From contig NZ_JANZKV010000250.1 of assembly GCF_025060895.1 (NCBI RefSeq), positions 1 through 52,827 of the forward strand: a stretch of 52,827 bases of DNA. Reading direction: 5' to 3'. The notes under the pieces were generated by a model. That model had not been told where the DNA came from. It searched no databases and saw only the letters and a list, made by a program, of their open reading frames with translations. The translations under genes were made by a program, and so were the position numbers. This DNA is from Stieleria sedimenti. GTDB taxonomy: Bacteria > Planctomycetota > Planctomycetia > Pirellulales > Pirellulaceae. Shown piece by piece: positions 43,916-52,517 of the stretch (positions within the stretch are counted from its first letter, which is position 1; each line of letters opens with the position of its first letter).

Positions 43916-45289
43916 TCAGTGTCGTGCCATTTCTTGCTGGTCCTCTGGTTTCTGCGTCGCCTGGGTGACCAATCCGAAATCGGCGAGGACGACATAGGCG
44001 GCGGGGATTGCGATCAGCACGAGCACCGTCGAACTGAGCAGGCCGAAGCAAACGCTGACGGCCAGCGGAATGAGCACCTGTGCCTGGCGACTGGTTTCGA
44101 ACAGCAACGGCGTGCAGCCGGCGATGGTGGTGGCCGAGGTGAGCAGGATGGCGCGAAAGCGGAGCCGACTGGCGCGACGTGCGGAGTCTTCCACGTCAGC
44201 TCCGGTGGTACGTTCCTGTTTTAAAAACAGCACCAACAGGATCGAATCGTTCACGACCACTCCGGCCAACGAGACAAATCCGAGGACGCTGGGAATCGAA
44301 AGCGCGTTGCCGGTCACCGATTCACGGAGCCACCTGAGCACCTGATCGATTCCGCGACGGAGACGGCCGGGCCGATCCAGCCCCGTGTGTCCGAGCGAGT
44401 GACCAAGGTGCGCGGGCAGGATAATGAACGCTTCGATCAGAATGACGGCCAGGACCAGAATCAACACCATCGGGATGACTTCCAGTACCTTGCCGATGAC
44501 CCCGGACAATGAGGCCAACGGTCCGAGCACACAGATCGTGGTCAGGAACGAGGAAAGCACACCGCCGGAAACTTCTTTGACGCCGTCAATCGCCGCCCGC
44601 ATGGCCGGCTTGCCGAGACTCAGATGCCGAGCGATGTTCTCCGAGATGACGATCCCGTCGTCCATCAGGATGCCTGTTGCCAGCAGCATCGCCACCAGCG
44701 TGATCATGTTGATGGTCAAGCCCAGCATCGGCATCAGAAACAACGCGCCCAGAAAAGACACCGGCAGACTCATCACCACCCAGAACGACATCCGCAGATT
44801 GAAGAACATCCAAAGCGTGCAGAACACCAGGACAATCCCTTGCACGGCATTCTTGAGGACGAGTTGGAGTCGATCGCGGATCAACGTCGACATGTCGTTG
44901 ACCACGACCAGGTCCAAGAGCGGCTGACGCTGGCGCTCGAGCTCAAGAAACTCACGCACCGCAGTGGTCACTCGGATGGCGTCTTGAGTTTTCGTCTTTT
45001 CGATCCGCAGCACACCGGCCCGCTCGCTTCCGAGTAAGCTCTTGACCTCTTCGTCCTCGAACACATCGACGACCCGGCCGAGATCGCGCAGCGACACTTG
45101 AGGCACTTGTTGCAAACGATCTTTCAAGTCCTCGCAGTAAATCTTCAAATCCCCGGTCGATAACGGGCCGGAATCGAGCAAAACCATGACGGCTTCGGTC
45201 CGTCCGATCTGCGTGATCACGGGATCTTCGACATCGACGGGAAACTCGGTGATCGCTTCGACCTCCGATTCGATGTCGTCCTGTGAAGG
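43916..45289 (-). pseudogene. RND efflux pump remnant (AcrB-like permease with internal deletion)
   Basis: Translation gives 'DDIESEVEAITEFPVDVEDPVITQIGRTEAV', 'LVVVNDMSTLIRDRLQLVLKNAVQGIVLVFCTLWMF' and 'LLATGILMDDGIVISENIARH', all from the first half of an RND permease. Near 'RWLRESVTGNALSIPSVLGFVSLAGVVVNDSILL' the sequence jumps to the last quarter of the protein. The first membrane helix and start, and the second periplasmic domain with its flanking helices, are missing, so it is about 450 residues instead of about 1,030. The frame is open, but a pump without its porter domains would not work. Confidence 0.85.
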
Positions 45290-45540
45290 TCACCCGGCAG
45301 TACGTGCCCTGCAGCAACGGCGGCCTGACCCCGGGAACCACTTGCTCATAGGGATCGTCGACACCCACCACAGGAACTTCGATGACCCGCAGCATCCGCG
45401 ATGCTTCGTCGGCGACCTCCCGCTCCGGCTGCGGGCGGTTTCCCACGATCCAGACGGCGATCGCCACGCCCGCCAGTAGCGGAGGAACGAATAGCAACCG
45501 TCATCCAGCTCGCTTCACGAGTTGAAACAATCTGTCACGG
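45285..45540 (-). pseudogene. RND membrane-fusion protein (HlyD/AcrA-like) remnant
   Basis: The frame reads 'RDRLFQLVKRAG', then TGA at 45501-45503, then 'RLLFVPPLLAGVAIAVWIVGNRPQPEREVADEASRMLRVIEVPVV'. A Trp codon (TGG) probably became TGA. After about 60 residues the sequence jumps to the C-terminal 'LLQGTYCRVTFTG' of the adaptor family, then runs into the RND remnant in another frame. Nearly the whole adaptor has been deleted. Confidence 0.8.
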
Positions 45541-45575
45541 GTGTTGTTAGCCAACGCGAATCTCCATCAAAGGAT

Positions 45576-45893
45576 TTAAAACCACAGATCGCTCAACTGC
45601 CCCGAATACGCCCGGAATGCCTTCAACGCGTTCGCGGCGCTGGCCGGCCCCATCAATGTGTCAACGATGATCAATCCGTCGTCTCCGACGATCATCGACG
45701 TGTTCGCTCCGTGAAACCCGACAGCGGTGAAAACATTGTCGGAGACTTTGACAATGCCTTTCTCGAATTGCTGCTGCTGAGCATTGAGCATCCGCAGTGC
45801 CGTCTCGGGTGCGACCTGTGTCTGTCCGCTGGCACGGGCGGTAACCAGTACGGTGCTCAGCAACAGAACGCCTGTTTTTAAACCTGTGTGCAT
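45576..45893 (-). pseudogene. Alkylsulfatase-like metallo-beta-lactamase-fold protein, N-terminal fragment
   Basis: 105 residues: signal peptide (GLKTGVLLLSTVLVTARASGQ) and 'FEKGIVKVSDNVFTAVGFHGANTSMIVGDDGLIIVDTLMGPASAANALKAFRAYSG', the start of a linear alkylsulfatase-type protein (normally about 650 residues). It stops before the HxHxDH zinc motif. What follows is 'QLSDLWF', unrelated, and then the RND adaptor remnant. It is therefore a truncated gene. Confidence 0.75.
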
Positions 45894-45957
45894 CTCGCTA
45901 TTCTCCTGTCGATATCAAGTGTTCCAACGCAGCTCAGTCTTCGGGCAGTGGATCTTG

Positions 45958-46419
45958 TTAAAGATCCTTCCGCTCAGAAAGTTGGTTCGATAAGTTTCTC
46001 TGCATCTTCCGCAAAACGTTTTGCGTCGCATTCAATTCCGACTTTGCAATGCCCTTGAGCGCAGTTTTCCGAAGGTCGTCCAATAAGGGGAGGACCGTTT
46101 GAAGTTTCTGTTTGCCGCGGCGAGTCAAGCCGACCATCACAACGCGTGCGTCGTCGCTCGAGACGCTCCGCTCGACAAACTTCTGTTCAACGAGTCGATC
46201 CAACTGCCGTTTCACCGTCGTCGGATCACGAATCATCCGAGATGCCAACTCGTTCATACTCAGCGGCTGGCCGGCGTCTGACAAAGTAATCAGCGTTTGC
46301 GTTTCCTCGGGCGAGAACGGCCAACCGGCACTCTTCAGCACCGCTGCCATTCCGGAGCGAATCAAGTGGGCGACACGGCCGATCGCAAACCCGGGCGAAG
46401 ATTCGGAATCAAAGTGCAT
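45958..46419 (-). CDS. MarR family transcriptional regulator
   Basis: A 153-residue MarR-type winged-helix regulator: 'LSMNELASRMIRDPTTVKRQLDRLVEQKFVERSVSSDDARVVMVGLTRRGKQ' contains the recognition helix and wing. The ATG at 46419 is preceded by GGAGG at spacing 5 (46425-46429), a good Shine-Dalgarno sequence, which decides the start over the upstream ATGs. It overlaps the end of the DoxX gene by 11 bp. Its likely target was the operon containing the decayed efflux and sulfatase genes downstream, so it may now regulate little. Confidence 0.9.
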   Translation of the reverse strand: MHFDSESSPGFAIGRVAHLIRSGMAAVLKSAGWPFSPEETQTLITLSDAGQPLSMNELASRMIRDPTTVKRQLDRLVEQKFVERSVSSDDARVVMVGLTRRGKQKLQTVLPLLDDLRKTALKGIAKSELNATQNVLRKMQRNLSNQLSERKDL

Positions 46420-46888
46420 GTTCACCTCCATGCAAATCCTCACCCCCAGCGGTCGAATGCTGGGCCGAACTTGAGGGTCCGGCAAAGATCGGGCGATACC
46501 AATCAAAGTAGCAGTAAATCAGCAGACCGCAGGCCGCGAAATCGGGGATCCCGACGACGAGGTATTGATGAGCGAAAAAGGTCACGTACAGCAGGATATT
46601 GAAGGCGTAGGGCAGCGACATCAGGATGGCGAGGGGCGCCGTCCGCGGGATAAACATCAGTCCGCCGGCGATCGTCTTGAAAAGGCCGACCCAGAAGATC
46701 AGATAACCCGTCTTTTGCAGCGCAATCATGAATTGCCCAACCTCATCCGGCGATTCACCGACCGGATAGCCGTTGACGGCAAATCTCATCGTCATGATCC
46801 CTGTCCCAAACAGAAACAGTGCAAAGAGCAGTCGCACCACCAACGCCAGACGTGGCAACCGAACGCTGCGTTGTTCTCTTGAAGCCAT
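46409..46888 (-). CDS. DoxX-like membrane protein
   Basis: A 159-residue protein with four hydrophobic helices ('LALVVRLLFALFLFGTGIM', 'KTGYLIFWVGLFKTIAGGLMFI', 'APLAILMSLPYAFNILLYVTFF', 'YLVVGIPDFAACGLLIYCYF') in the DoxX arrangement. DoxX family members are small integral membrane proteins linked to redox or thiol stress in some bacteria; the role here is unknown. The frame is open to an ATG at 46960, so the N-terminus could be 24 residues longer. It is upstream of MarR in the same operon. Confidence 0.8.
   Translation of the reverse strand: MASREQRSVRLPRLALVVRLLFALFLFGTGIMTMRFAVNGYPVGESPDEVGQFMIALQKTGYLIFWVGLFKTIAGGLMFIPRTAPLAILMSLPYAFNILLYVTFFAHQYLVVGIPDFAACGLLIYCYFDWYRPIFAGPSSSAQHSTAGGEDLHGGEHAL
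46425..46429 (-). promoter_or_regulatory. Ribosome binding site of the MarR gene
   Basis: GGAGG, five bases before the ATG at 46419, lying inside the end of the DoxX coding sequence. It fixes the MarR start and indicates translation from within the upstream gene. Confidence 0.75.
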
Positions 46889-47045
46889 TTCACTTGGACC
46901 GTGTGAATTGAAATGAAGGGTTTGTTCATTTGGGCCGCGAGATGAGAGCAGGCCTTCCATACCTGCATCATACAGCTATCCGCGCGGCTGTCAATGCTTG
47001 TCGTGAATTTCGGGAATCAGCCGAGCCGGCGAGCGGCCCGCATTG

Positions 47046-47197
47046 CCACCCGCTGTGAGCCGCGACGCGTCAGCGGCCGGGCCTAGTGCGGTTACAATCA
47101 AACCGCCGGCAATCGCCAAACCAACCCGCCCGAGGCCTAACGGCCAGCGGCTCACAATGTCACCCGCCGTGAGCCGCGACGCGTAAGCGGCCTGTCA
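47046..47197. repeat. Intergenic repeats, family D (GTGAGCCGCGACGCGT)
   Basis: Two direct copies of GTGAGCCGCGACGCGT(C/A)AGCGGCC, at about 47055 and 47170, with an inverted relative between them (GGCCAGCGGCTCAC near 47140). They lie between the DoxX operon and the broken cupin gene. Confidence 0.7.
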
Positions 47198-47251
47198 CCT
47201 GGATCACTTGACGTTCCGCGGAGAGCGCGGCGTCGAGCTAGACGGCGTCCG

Positions 47252-47455
47252 CTACGGCGAGAGGGTGAACTTGCCTTGAGTTCGCACGTAAAGGATGCAC
47301 TCGTCATCGCAAGAAAGGCGGTGCGAGGCGGGACCGTGGGAACCGAAGCAGCTGCCACTCGGCAATGGTTTGGCTTCACCGCCTTCGTCCAGATGCAGTC
47401 TGGTCTGGCCCTTGATGACCACGACTCGTAGTGAAGGGCTATCGGTCTTAAAAAG
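47252..47455 (-). pseudogene. Cupin-domain remnant truncated at a family A repeat
   Basis: A minus-strand frame reads 'LRVVVIKGQTRLHLDEGGEAKPLPSGSCFGSHGPASHRLSCDDECILYVRTQGKFTLSP' and stops at TAG (47252-47254). This looks like the second half of a small cupin (beta-barrel) protein. Upstream, the frame continues into the family A hairpin at 47454-47511, and no start or N-terminal half is found. The gene appears to have been cut and the repeat lies at the break. Confidence 0.6.
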
Positions 47456-47511
47456 TGGCGTAAGCTTCCAGCTTGCGATTTCGGCACCGCAAGCTAGAAG
47501 CTTACGTCACT
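47454..47511. repeat. Family A paired repeat (compact hairpin)
   Basis: A direct copy (AGTGGCGTAAGCTTCCAGCTT...) and an inverted copy (CGCAAGCTAGAAGCTTACGT) separated by about 10 bp, giving a 24-bp stem with two mismatches. It lies between the cupin remnant and the 3' end of the DUF1501 gene, 20 bp from that gene's stop. Confidence 0.88.
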
Positions 47512-47530
47512 CACTCTTTTCGCTGATTGC

Positions 47531-48961
47531 TTAGGCGAGGATGTCTTGCAACACGTGGCCGTGAACATCGGTCAGGCGGAATCGTCGGCCTTGGTACTTG
47601 AAATTCAAACGTTCGTGGTCGATCCCCATCAGGTGCAGGATCGTCGCGTTAAAGTCGTGAACGTGAACGCCATCGCGGACGATGTTGTATCCGAACTCAT
47701 CGGTTTCCCCGTACGATACACCCGGCTTGATTCCGCCGCCGGCCATCCAAGTCGTAAAGCAACGCGGGTGATGGTCGCGGCCGTAGTTGTCACTGGTCAA
47801 GACGCCTTGCGTGTAGGACGTGCGGCCAAATTCGCCGCCCCAGATGACGAGCGTCTCATCGAGCAAGCCCAGTCGCTTGAGATCCTTCACCAAAGCCGCT
47901 GACGCCTGGTCGGTTTCTTGGGCTTGCCCTTTGATTTGCTTGGGCAGGTTCGAGTGCTGGTCCCAGCCTTGATGGTAGAGCTGAATGAATCGCACATCCC
48001 GCTGAGCCAACCGTCGAGCCAGCAAACAGTTGGCCGCAAACGTGCCCGGCGTTTTCGCGTCTTCCCCGTACAATTCAAAGGTAGCCTCCGGTTCGTCGGA
48101 AAAATCCGCCGCATCGGGCACCGAGGTTTGCATCCGGTAGGCCATTTCGTACTGGGCGATTCGCGATTCAATCTCCGGATCGAGTTCTTTGGCGAACTGA
48201 TGCTGATTGAGCTGATTGATGGCGTCCAAATGAGCGCGTCGACGCGGTGCGGGAATGCCTTCCGGGTTGGAGAGATACAGAACGGGGTCGCTGCCGCCAC
48301 GAAACTGAACGCCTTGGTACTTGGAATCCAAGAACCCGTTCCCCCACAGTCTTGCGTAGAGCGGTTGCCCGCCCTGACCGGCCGAAACCAGCACGATGAA
48401 CGCCGGCAGGTCTTCGTTTTCGCTACCGAGCCCATACGACAGCCAAGCACCCAACGACGGCCGTCCCGCAATTTGCGATCCGGTTTGGAACATCGTGATC
48501 GCAGGGTCGTGGTTGATCGCTTCGGTGTGCATCGACTTGATGAAACAGACATCGTCCACAATGTCACGATGGTGCGGAAGAAGCTCACTCAGCCAAGCAC
48601 CCGATTCGCCGTATTGTGCGAATTTGAATGCGGAACCAGCCAGCGGAAGAGACGATTGGTTGACGGACATCCCCGTCAAACGCTGCTCGCCACGCACCTC
48701 CGGAGGGATTTCCTTGCCATTCATTTCGTTCAGCAATGGCTTGTAGTCGAAGAGATCCTGCTGAGCCGGGCCTCCGGATTGAAACAAGTAAATGATCCGT
48801 TTGGCCTTGGGCGCGAAGTGCGTGCCTGGGGGCAATCCTCCGCTCGCCGCAACCGCTTCGCCATCGCTGCCCAGCAGGCTGGCAAGGGCCGCAACGCCGA
48901 CACCGGTCGAACCCGTTTCGAAAAAGTGCCGACGATTAAACGTAAACGATGTTTGATTCAT
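47531..48961 (-). CDS. DUF1501 domain protein, Tat-exported
   Basis: A 476-residue protein. A Tat-type leader '[23 protein letters not shown]' is followed by DUF1501 blocks: '[22 protein letters not shown]', '[43 protein letters not shown]', '[24 protein letters not shown]', '[15 protein letters not shown]' and '[23 protein letters not shown]'. The family shares the alkaline phosphatase/sulfatase superfamily fold, but its reaction is unproven. It is encoded downstream of the DUF1549/DUF1553 gene, its standard partner. The first 28 codons are identical to another DUF1501 gene starting at 52743. Confidence 0.92.
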   Translation of the reverse strand: MNQTSFTFNRRHFFETGSTGVGVAALASLLGSDGEAVAASGGLPPGTHFAPKAKRIIYLFQSGGPAQQDLFDYKPLLNEMNGKEIPPEVRGEQRLTGMSVNQSSLPLAGSAFKFAQYGESGAWLSELLPHHRDIVDDVCFIKSMHTEAINHDPAITMFQTGSQIAGRPSLGAWLSYGLGSENEDLPAFIVLVSAGQGGQPLYARLWGNGFLDSKYQGVQFRGGSDPVLYLSNPEGIPAPRRRAHLDAINQLNQHQFAKELDPEIESRIAQYEMAYRMQTSVPDAADFSDEPEATFELYGEDAKTPGTFAANCLLARRLAQRDVRFIQLYHQGWDQHSNLPKQIKGQAQETDQASAALVKDLKRLGLLDETLVIWGGEFGRTSYTQGVLTSDNYGRDHHPRCFTTWMAGGGIKPGVSYGETDEFGYNIVRDGVHVHDFNATILHLMGIDHERLNFKYQGRRFRLTDVHGHVLQDILA

Positions 48962-49187
48962 GGGGATGCGAATGACGGAAAGTGGTAAGGGATGGTGGGA
49001 TCGCTAGCGAGGTTGCGACGCCGGAGTGACAGAAACTCTTGACGGCCTGTTGATTGAATCAGCCGTTTGGCGCGAGCCTACGGGCCCTGGTGTGTTTGCT
49101 TCGTGCTACAGGCCCGTACGCTCGCGCGAAACGGCTGATCCCATGTGTGATCGGATAAATCAACAGGCCGTTGACGAGTTCCGCTAC
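48877..49187. repeat. Left arm of a 310-bp inverted repeat
   Basis: Reverse complement of 52518-52827. The outer about 150 bp are identical, covering the first 28 codons of DUF1501 and its upstream 65 bp; the inner part, which contains a family C palindrome (49048-49175), differs at several positions. The window ends inside the right arm, so the full length is unknown. Confidence 0.9.
49048..49175. repeat. Intergenic palindromic repeat, family C copy
   Basis: A nested palindrome: outer arms GACGGCCTGTTGATT and AATCAACAGGCCGTTGA, inner arms of about 29 bp from ATCAGCCGTTTGGCGCGAGC to GGCCC and back, with a 24-base loop. It lies between the DUF1553 gene stop and the DUF1501 start, so it could attenuate transcription between them. 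Confidence 0.82.
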
Positions 49188-49209
49188 GGTGGACATTGCA
49201 TTTGCATGG

Positions 49210-52200
49210 CTAACGTTTCCAGATCGTGGCATCGAGATTCAGGATGGCTTGGCAGACGTTGGTGAGCGCGGCAAGTTTGGCGGCGTCAAGATCTGGGTTC
49301 GTCTCCGCATCGCCGAGCGTTAGCAATTTCTCTGCTGCCTCCGGATGCGTGGCGTAGTAGGCTTCTTCATCGGCGAGCAATTCAGCGAGTATTTTTTGCT
49401 CCGACGAATCGGGTGTGCGACCGGTCAAGCGAAGGAAGGCGGTATCGAGTTGTTCGTCCCTGGGCTGCGCGGCAAGCTCCGCCGCGAGGACCCGCGACGC
49501 TTCGATAAACTGCACGTCGTTGAGCAACACCAGTGCTTGCAGCGGCGTATTCGTTCGCGAACGCTCGACGGTGCAGACTTCTCGCGTCGTCGTGTCGAAG
49601 GCCATCATGTTGGGCAGCGGAGCGGTGCGTTTCCAAACCGAGTACAGCGACCGTCGATACAAAGCCTTGCCGACCGATTGCTGATAAGCAGGCGACATGC
49701 CATTGGACTCTTTCCACAGATCCTCGCCCGGCTGGTAGGGAGAGACCGGTGGCCCGCCCTTTTCCGGATTGAGGAGCCCGGAGGCCGTGAGTGCCAAATC
49801 GCGGATCTGTTCGGCGCCCAAGCGATGGGCCGGACCGCGCGAAAGCCACTGGTTGGTCGGATCGACCACGAGGGCGTCAGGCGTTGCGGAGGAATCCTGT
49901 CGATAGGTCGCCGAAAGCGCGATTGCCTTGCACAATCGCTTGACATCCCAGCCGCTATCGACGAAGTCGCGGGCGAGCCAATCGAGCAATTCGGGGTGGG
50001 TCGGCAAGTCGCCTTGAGAGCCGAAATTCTCGGGGGTGCGAACCAACGGCGAAGTAAAGAAGTTTCCCCAGAAGCGATTCACAGCAACTCGTGCGGTCAG
50101 CGGATGCTGCGGGTCGGTCACCCAGCGTGCCAGACCCAAACGGTTATTCGGAGCATCTTCGGGCATGGCAATCGGAAGTCCGGAAAGCGTTCTGCGGCTG
50201 ACGAGCGTCTCGTCAGTCGTCGGCGCATCGTACTCGCCCCTCGCCAACACGTGAGCGGGCCTCGGCGTGTCCGTTTCCTCCATGATCGGAATCTCGTTCA
50301 TCACTTCTTCGGCCATGACAAACGCTTTCCGTGCCTCCGTCAGCTTGGCCATCGCGGCACGAGCGTCCTCATCGATCGCCGAAGCGTAATAATCGAAACT
50401 CGGCTTACCTGCGTCGAATCGCTGTTGCCCGAGAGACAACGTCTTCAATTCGACGGCCGTCAACTCGCGATCGTACACACGGACATCGTCGATCAGGCCA
50501 CCCGCCAAACCTCGGTCGCGAAACCGCTGGCCGATCACAAACTCGCCGCCGTGATCGACCTTGACATTGCAACGCTTCTTCAGCCGGTCACGAATGATCT
50601 CCGTTTCCAGTTCCTCGCCGTTCAGATAGAGTTTTAGTCCTGACGCACGTGACGAACCATCGTAAGTTGCGCTGACCTGATGCCACTGGTCAACAGGAAT
50701 GGGCTCGGTCGTTCGGACGCTGATCGCGTTGCCCGGCCAAACACGAGCCATCCGAGATTCAAGGTGCCCGTCCTCGATCGTCAAGTCCCAGCCGTTGTAT
50801 CCGCAGTCGGTGCCTCGCGTGTGATGCGCGATCAGGCTGCGCAAGGGTGACCGCCTCGTTTCTCGCAAGGTCACCACCACCGACATCGGTAGCCAACGGT
50901 CAAACGGATCGATTCCATGCGTGGTGACTCCACGTTCCCCATCAAGCTGAAGCGCCCGTCGCCTCGGCGGTGCATCACGGCCCTGTGAATCCGCGGCAAG
51001 GGAATCCGCGGCAAGGGAATCCGCGGCAAGGGAATCCGCGGCAAGGGAATCCGCGGCAAGGGAATCCGCGGCAAGGGATTGATCCAATCGCTCAATCGAT
51101 GAACCTTCGACCGGCACCAGCTTGGGCATCTGCGTCCAACTGCGATCCAATTTGGACGGGTGATAGACCTCCTTGATCGAATCGTCGAAATCCTGATCGA
51201 AAGCCAATGCGAGTCGCAGATCGGGGATCGCGAGTTGCGTTTCCGGATCCGGCGTCCACCCTTGATAACGCGTTTGAGCTTCGGCAAGCTCGGTCTCGTA
51301 GTGGTGCTCGGCTTCGGCCAACTTGTCCATGGCGTTTTGCAACGCTATCTCCTGCTCAGCCGTCGGCAACAGCAACGATGGACACGGTACTTTTTCCGTC
51401 CGGTCGTACACGCCACTTTCGTCGATCGAATTGAAATAGGCCGACAGTGAGTAGTAGTCTCGCATCGGAATCGGGTCGTACTTGTGATCGTGACATCGGC
51501 AGCACTCCATCGTTAACCCGAGCACAGCCGTGCCAAAGGTATGGACCCGATCGGCGACGTTTTCTAAACGCCACTCCTCGAACACGGCTCCACCCTCATT
51601 GTTGAGCCGGTGAATGCGATTGAATGCGGTCGCGACACGTTGCTCGCGCGTTGGGTTTTCCAACAGATCACCGGCAAGCTGCCACGTCAAAAACGTGTCG
51701 TACGGCAGGTTCTTGTTAAAGGCGTCCACAACCCAATCACGGTAAGGCCACTGCGTGTTGAGCTTGTCAGATTGATAACCGTAGGAATCGGCATATCGGG
51801 CCGCATCGAGCCAAGCGACCGCCATCTGCTCGCCAAACGCGGCTGACGCCAACAGGGCATCGACGGCGTTCTCATAGGCTTGCTGCTTGTCGTTCTGCAG
51901 CGACTGCTCAAAGGAGCGGATCTGGTCGAGCGTGGGGGGCAGCCCGGTCAGGTCGATCGTGACCCGGCGTAGCCAGCGACGGGGCTCCGCAGCACTGCTT
52001 GGCGACAGCCCCTTTTCTTTCATCTTCGTCAGTACGAATCGGTCAAGCGTCTCTCGCGGCCAGTCCGAATCACCCGTATCCGGGACGTCGATTGCCAATG
52101 GCAGTTTCTCAAACGCCCAGTGCCCCGCGTAGGGAGCCCCCTCCTCGACCCACTGCGCAAGCAATTGCATTTCCTGCTCGGTGAGCGGCAGCTTTGCCCG

Positions 52201-52464
52201 GGGAGGCGGCATGATCATGTCAGGGTCATCGCTACGAATCCGATCCACCAACTCACCCGCCTCGATGATATCGATCGCTTCCTCGCGAATATCGAAACGA
52301 AGCCCCGCTTCGCGGTTTTCCTCATCCGGCCCATGGCAGAAATAGCACTTGTCGGACAGGATCGGCCGAATGTCCCGATTGAAATCGATGTCGTCCGCGG
52401 GAAGTCTGCCAGCGGCAAGCGATACCGTGAGAAGGAGCAAAAGCCTGGGCAAAGCGTGTCTCAT
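49210..52464 (-). CDS. DUF1549/DUF1553 cytochrome-like protein with LamG-like insert, exported
   Basis: A 1084-residue protein. A signal peptide (MRHALPRLLLLLTVSLAAGRLPA) precedes a heme-type motif 'SDKCYFCHGPDEENREAG' (Cys40, Cys43, His44), DUF1549 ('PRETLDRFVLTKMKEKGLSPS', 'WLRRVTIDLTGLPPTLDQI', 'WLDAARYADSYGYQSD'), a LamG-like beta-sandwich insert from about residue 500 to 690 ('ALQLDGERGVTTHG', 'VDQWHQVSATYDGS') and DUF1553 ('VAVNRFWGNFFTSPLVRTPENFGSQGDLPTHPELLDWLARDF'). Residues 464-493 are a 5-residue repeat (AADSL). The start at 52464 is where the signal peptide begins. It is the standard partner of the DUF1501 gene 248 bp downstream. Confidence 0.92.
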   Translation of the reverse strand: MRHALPRLLLLLTVSLAAGRLPADDIDFNRDIRPILSDKCYFCHGPDEENREAGLRFDIREEAIDIIEAGELVDRIRSDDPDMIMPPPRAKLPLTEQEMQLLAQWVEEGAPYAGHWAFEKLPLAIDVPDTGDSDWPRETLDRFVLTKMKEKGLSPSSAAEPRRWLRRVTIDLTGLPPTLDQIRSFEQSLQNDKQQAYENAVDALLASAAFGEQMAVAWLDAARYADSYGYQSDKLNTQWPYRDWVVDAFNKNLPYDTFLTWQLAGDLLENPTREQRVATAFNRIHRLNNEGGAVFEEWRLENVADRVHTFGTAVLGLTMECCRCHDHKYDPIPMRDYYSLSAYFNSIDESGVYDRTEKVPCPSLLLPTAEQEIALQNAMDKLAEAEHHYETELAEAQTRYQGWTPDPETQLAIPDLRLALAFDQDFDDSIKEVYHPSKLDRSWTQMPKLVPVEGSSIERLDQSLAADSLAADSLAADSLAADSLAADSLAADSQGRDAPPRRRALQLDGERGVTTHGIDPFDRWLPMSVVVTLRETRRSPLRSLIAHHTRGTDCGYNGWDLTIEDGHLESRMARVWPGNAISVRTTEPIPVDQWHQVSATYDGSSRASGLKLYLNGEELETEIIRDRLKKRCNVKVDHGGEFVIGQRFRDRGLAGGLIDDVRVYDRELTAVELKTLSLGQQRFDAGKPSFDYYASAIDEDARAAMAKLTEARKAFVMAEEVMNEIPIMEETDTPRPAHVLARGEYDAPTTDETLVSRRTLSGLPIAMPEDAPNNRLGLARWVTDPQHPLTARVAVNRFWGNFFTSPLVRTPENFGSQGDLPTHPELLDWLARDFVDSGWDVKRLCKAIALSATYRQDSSATPDALVVDPTNQWLSRGPAHRLGAEQIRDLALTASGLLNPEKGGPPVSPYQPGEDLWKESNGMSPAYQQSVGKALYRRSLYSVWKRTAPLPNMMAFDTTTREVCTVERSRTNTPLQALVLLNDVQFIEASRVLAAELAAQPRDEQLDTAFLRLTGRTPDSSEQKILAELLADEEAYYATHPEAAEKLLTLGDAETNPDLDAAKLAALTNVCQAILNLDATIWKR
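50986..51075. repeat. 15-bp minisatellite inside the DUF1549/1553 gene
   Basis: Six units, five of them identical (GGAATCCGCGGCAAG on the plus strand) and one diverged by a base. Because 15 is a multiple of three, length changes stay in frame and alter only the number of 'LAADS' pentapeptides in a linker before the LamG-like insert. Confidence 0.95.
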
Positions 52465-52517
52465 GATGACGGATTGAGAGAGTATTCGTGGGGGAATCGC
52501 TCGTGAATCGAATGAGG

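Noticed and set aside
46973-46992. ACAGC/GCTGT inverted repeat upstream of DoxX as a MarR operator
   Set aside because: Five-base arms with a 10-base spacer are too weak to support the claim without further sites or data.
47152-47487. 111-codon minus-strand frame across the cupin remnant
   Set aside because: A different frame of the same strand has clear cupin-like sequence; this one has no motif and is Arg/Ser-rich.
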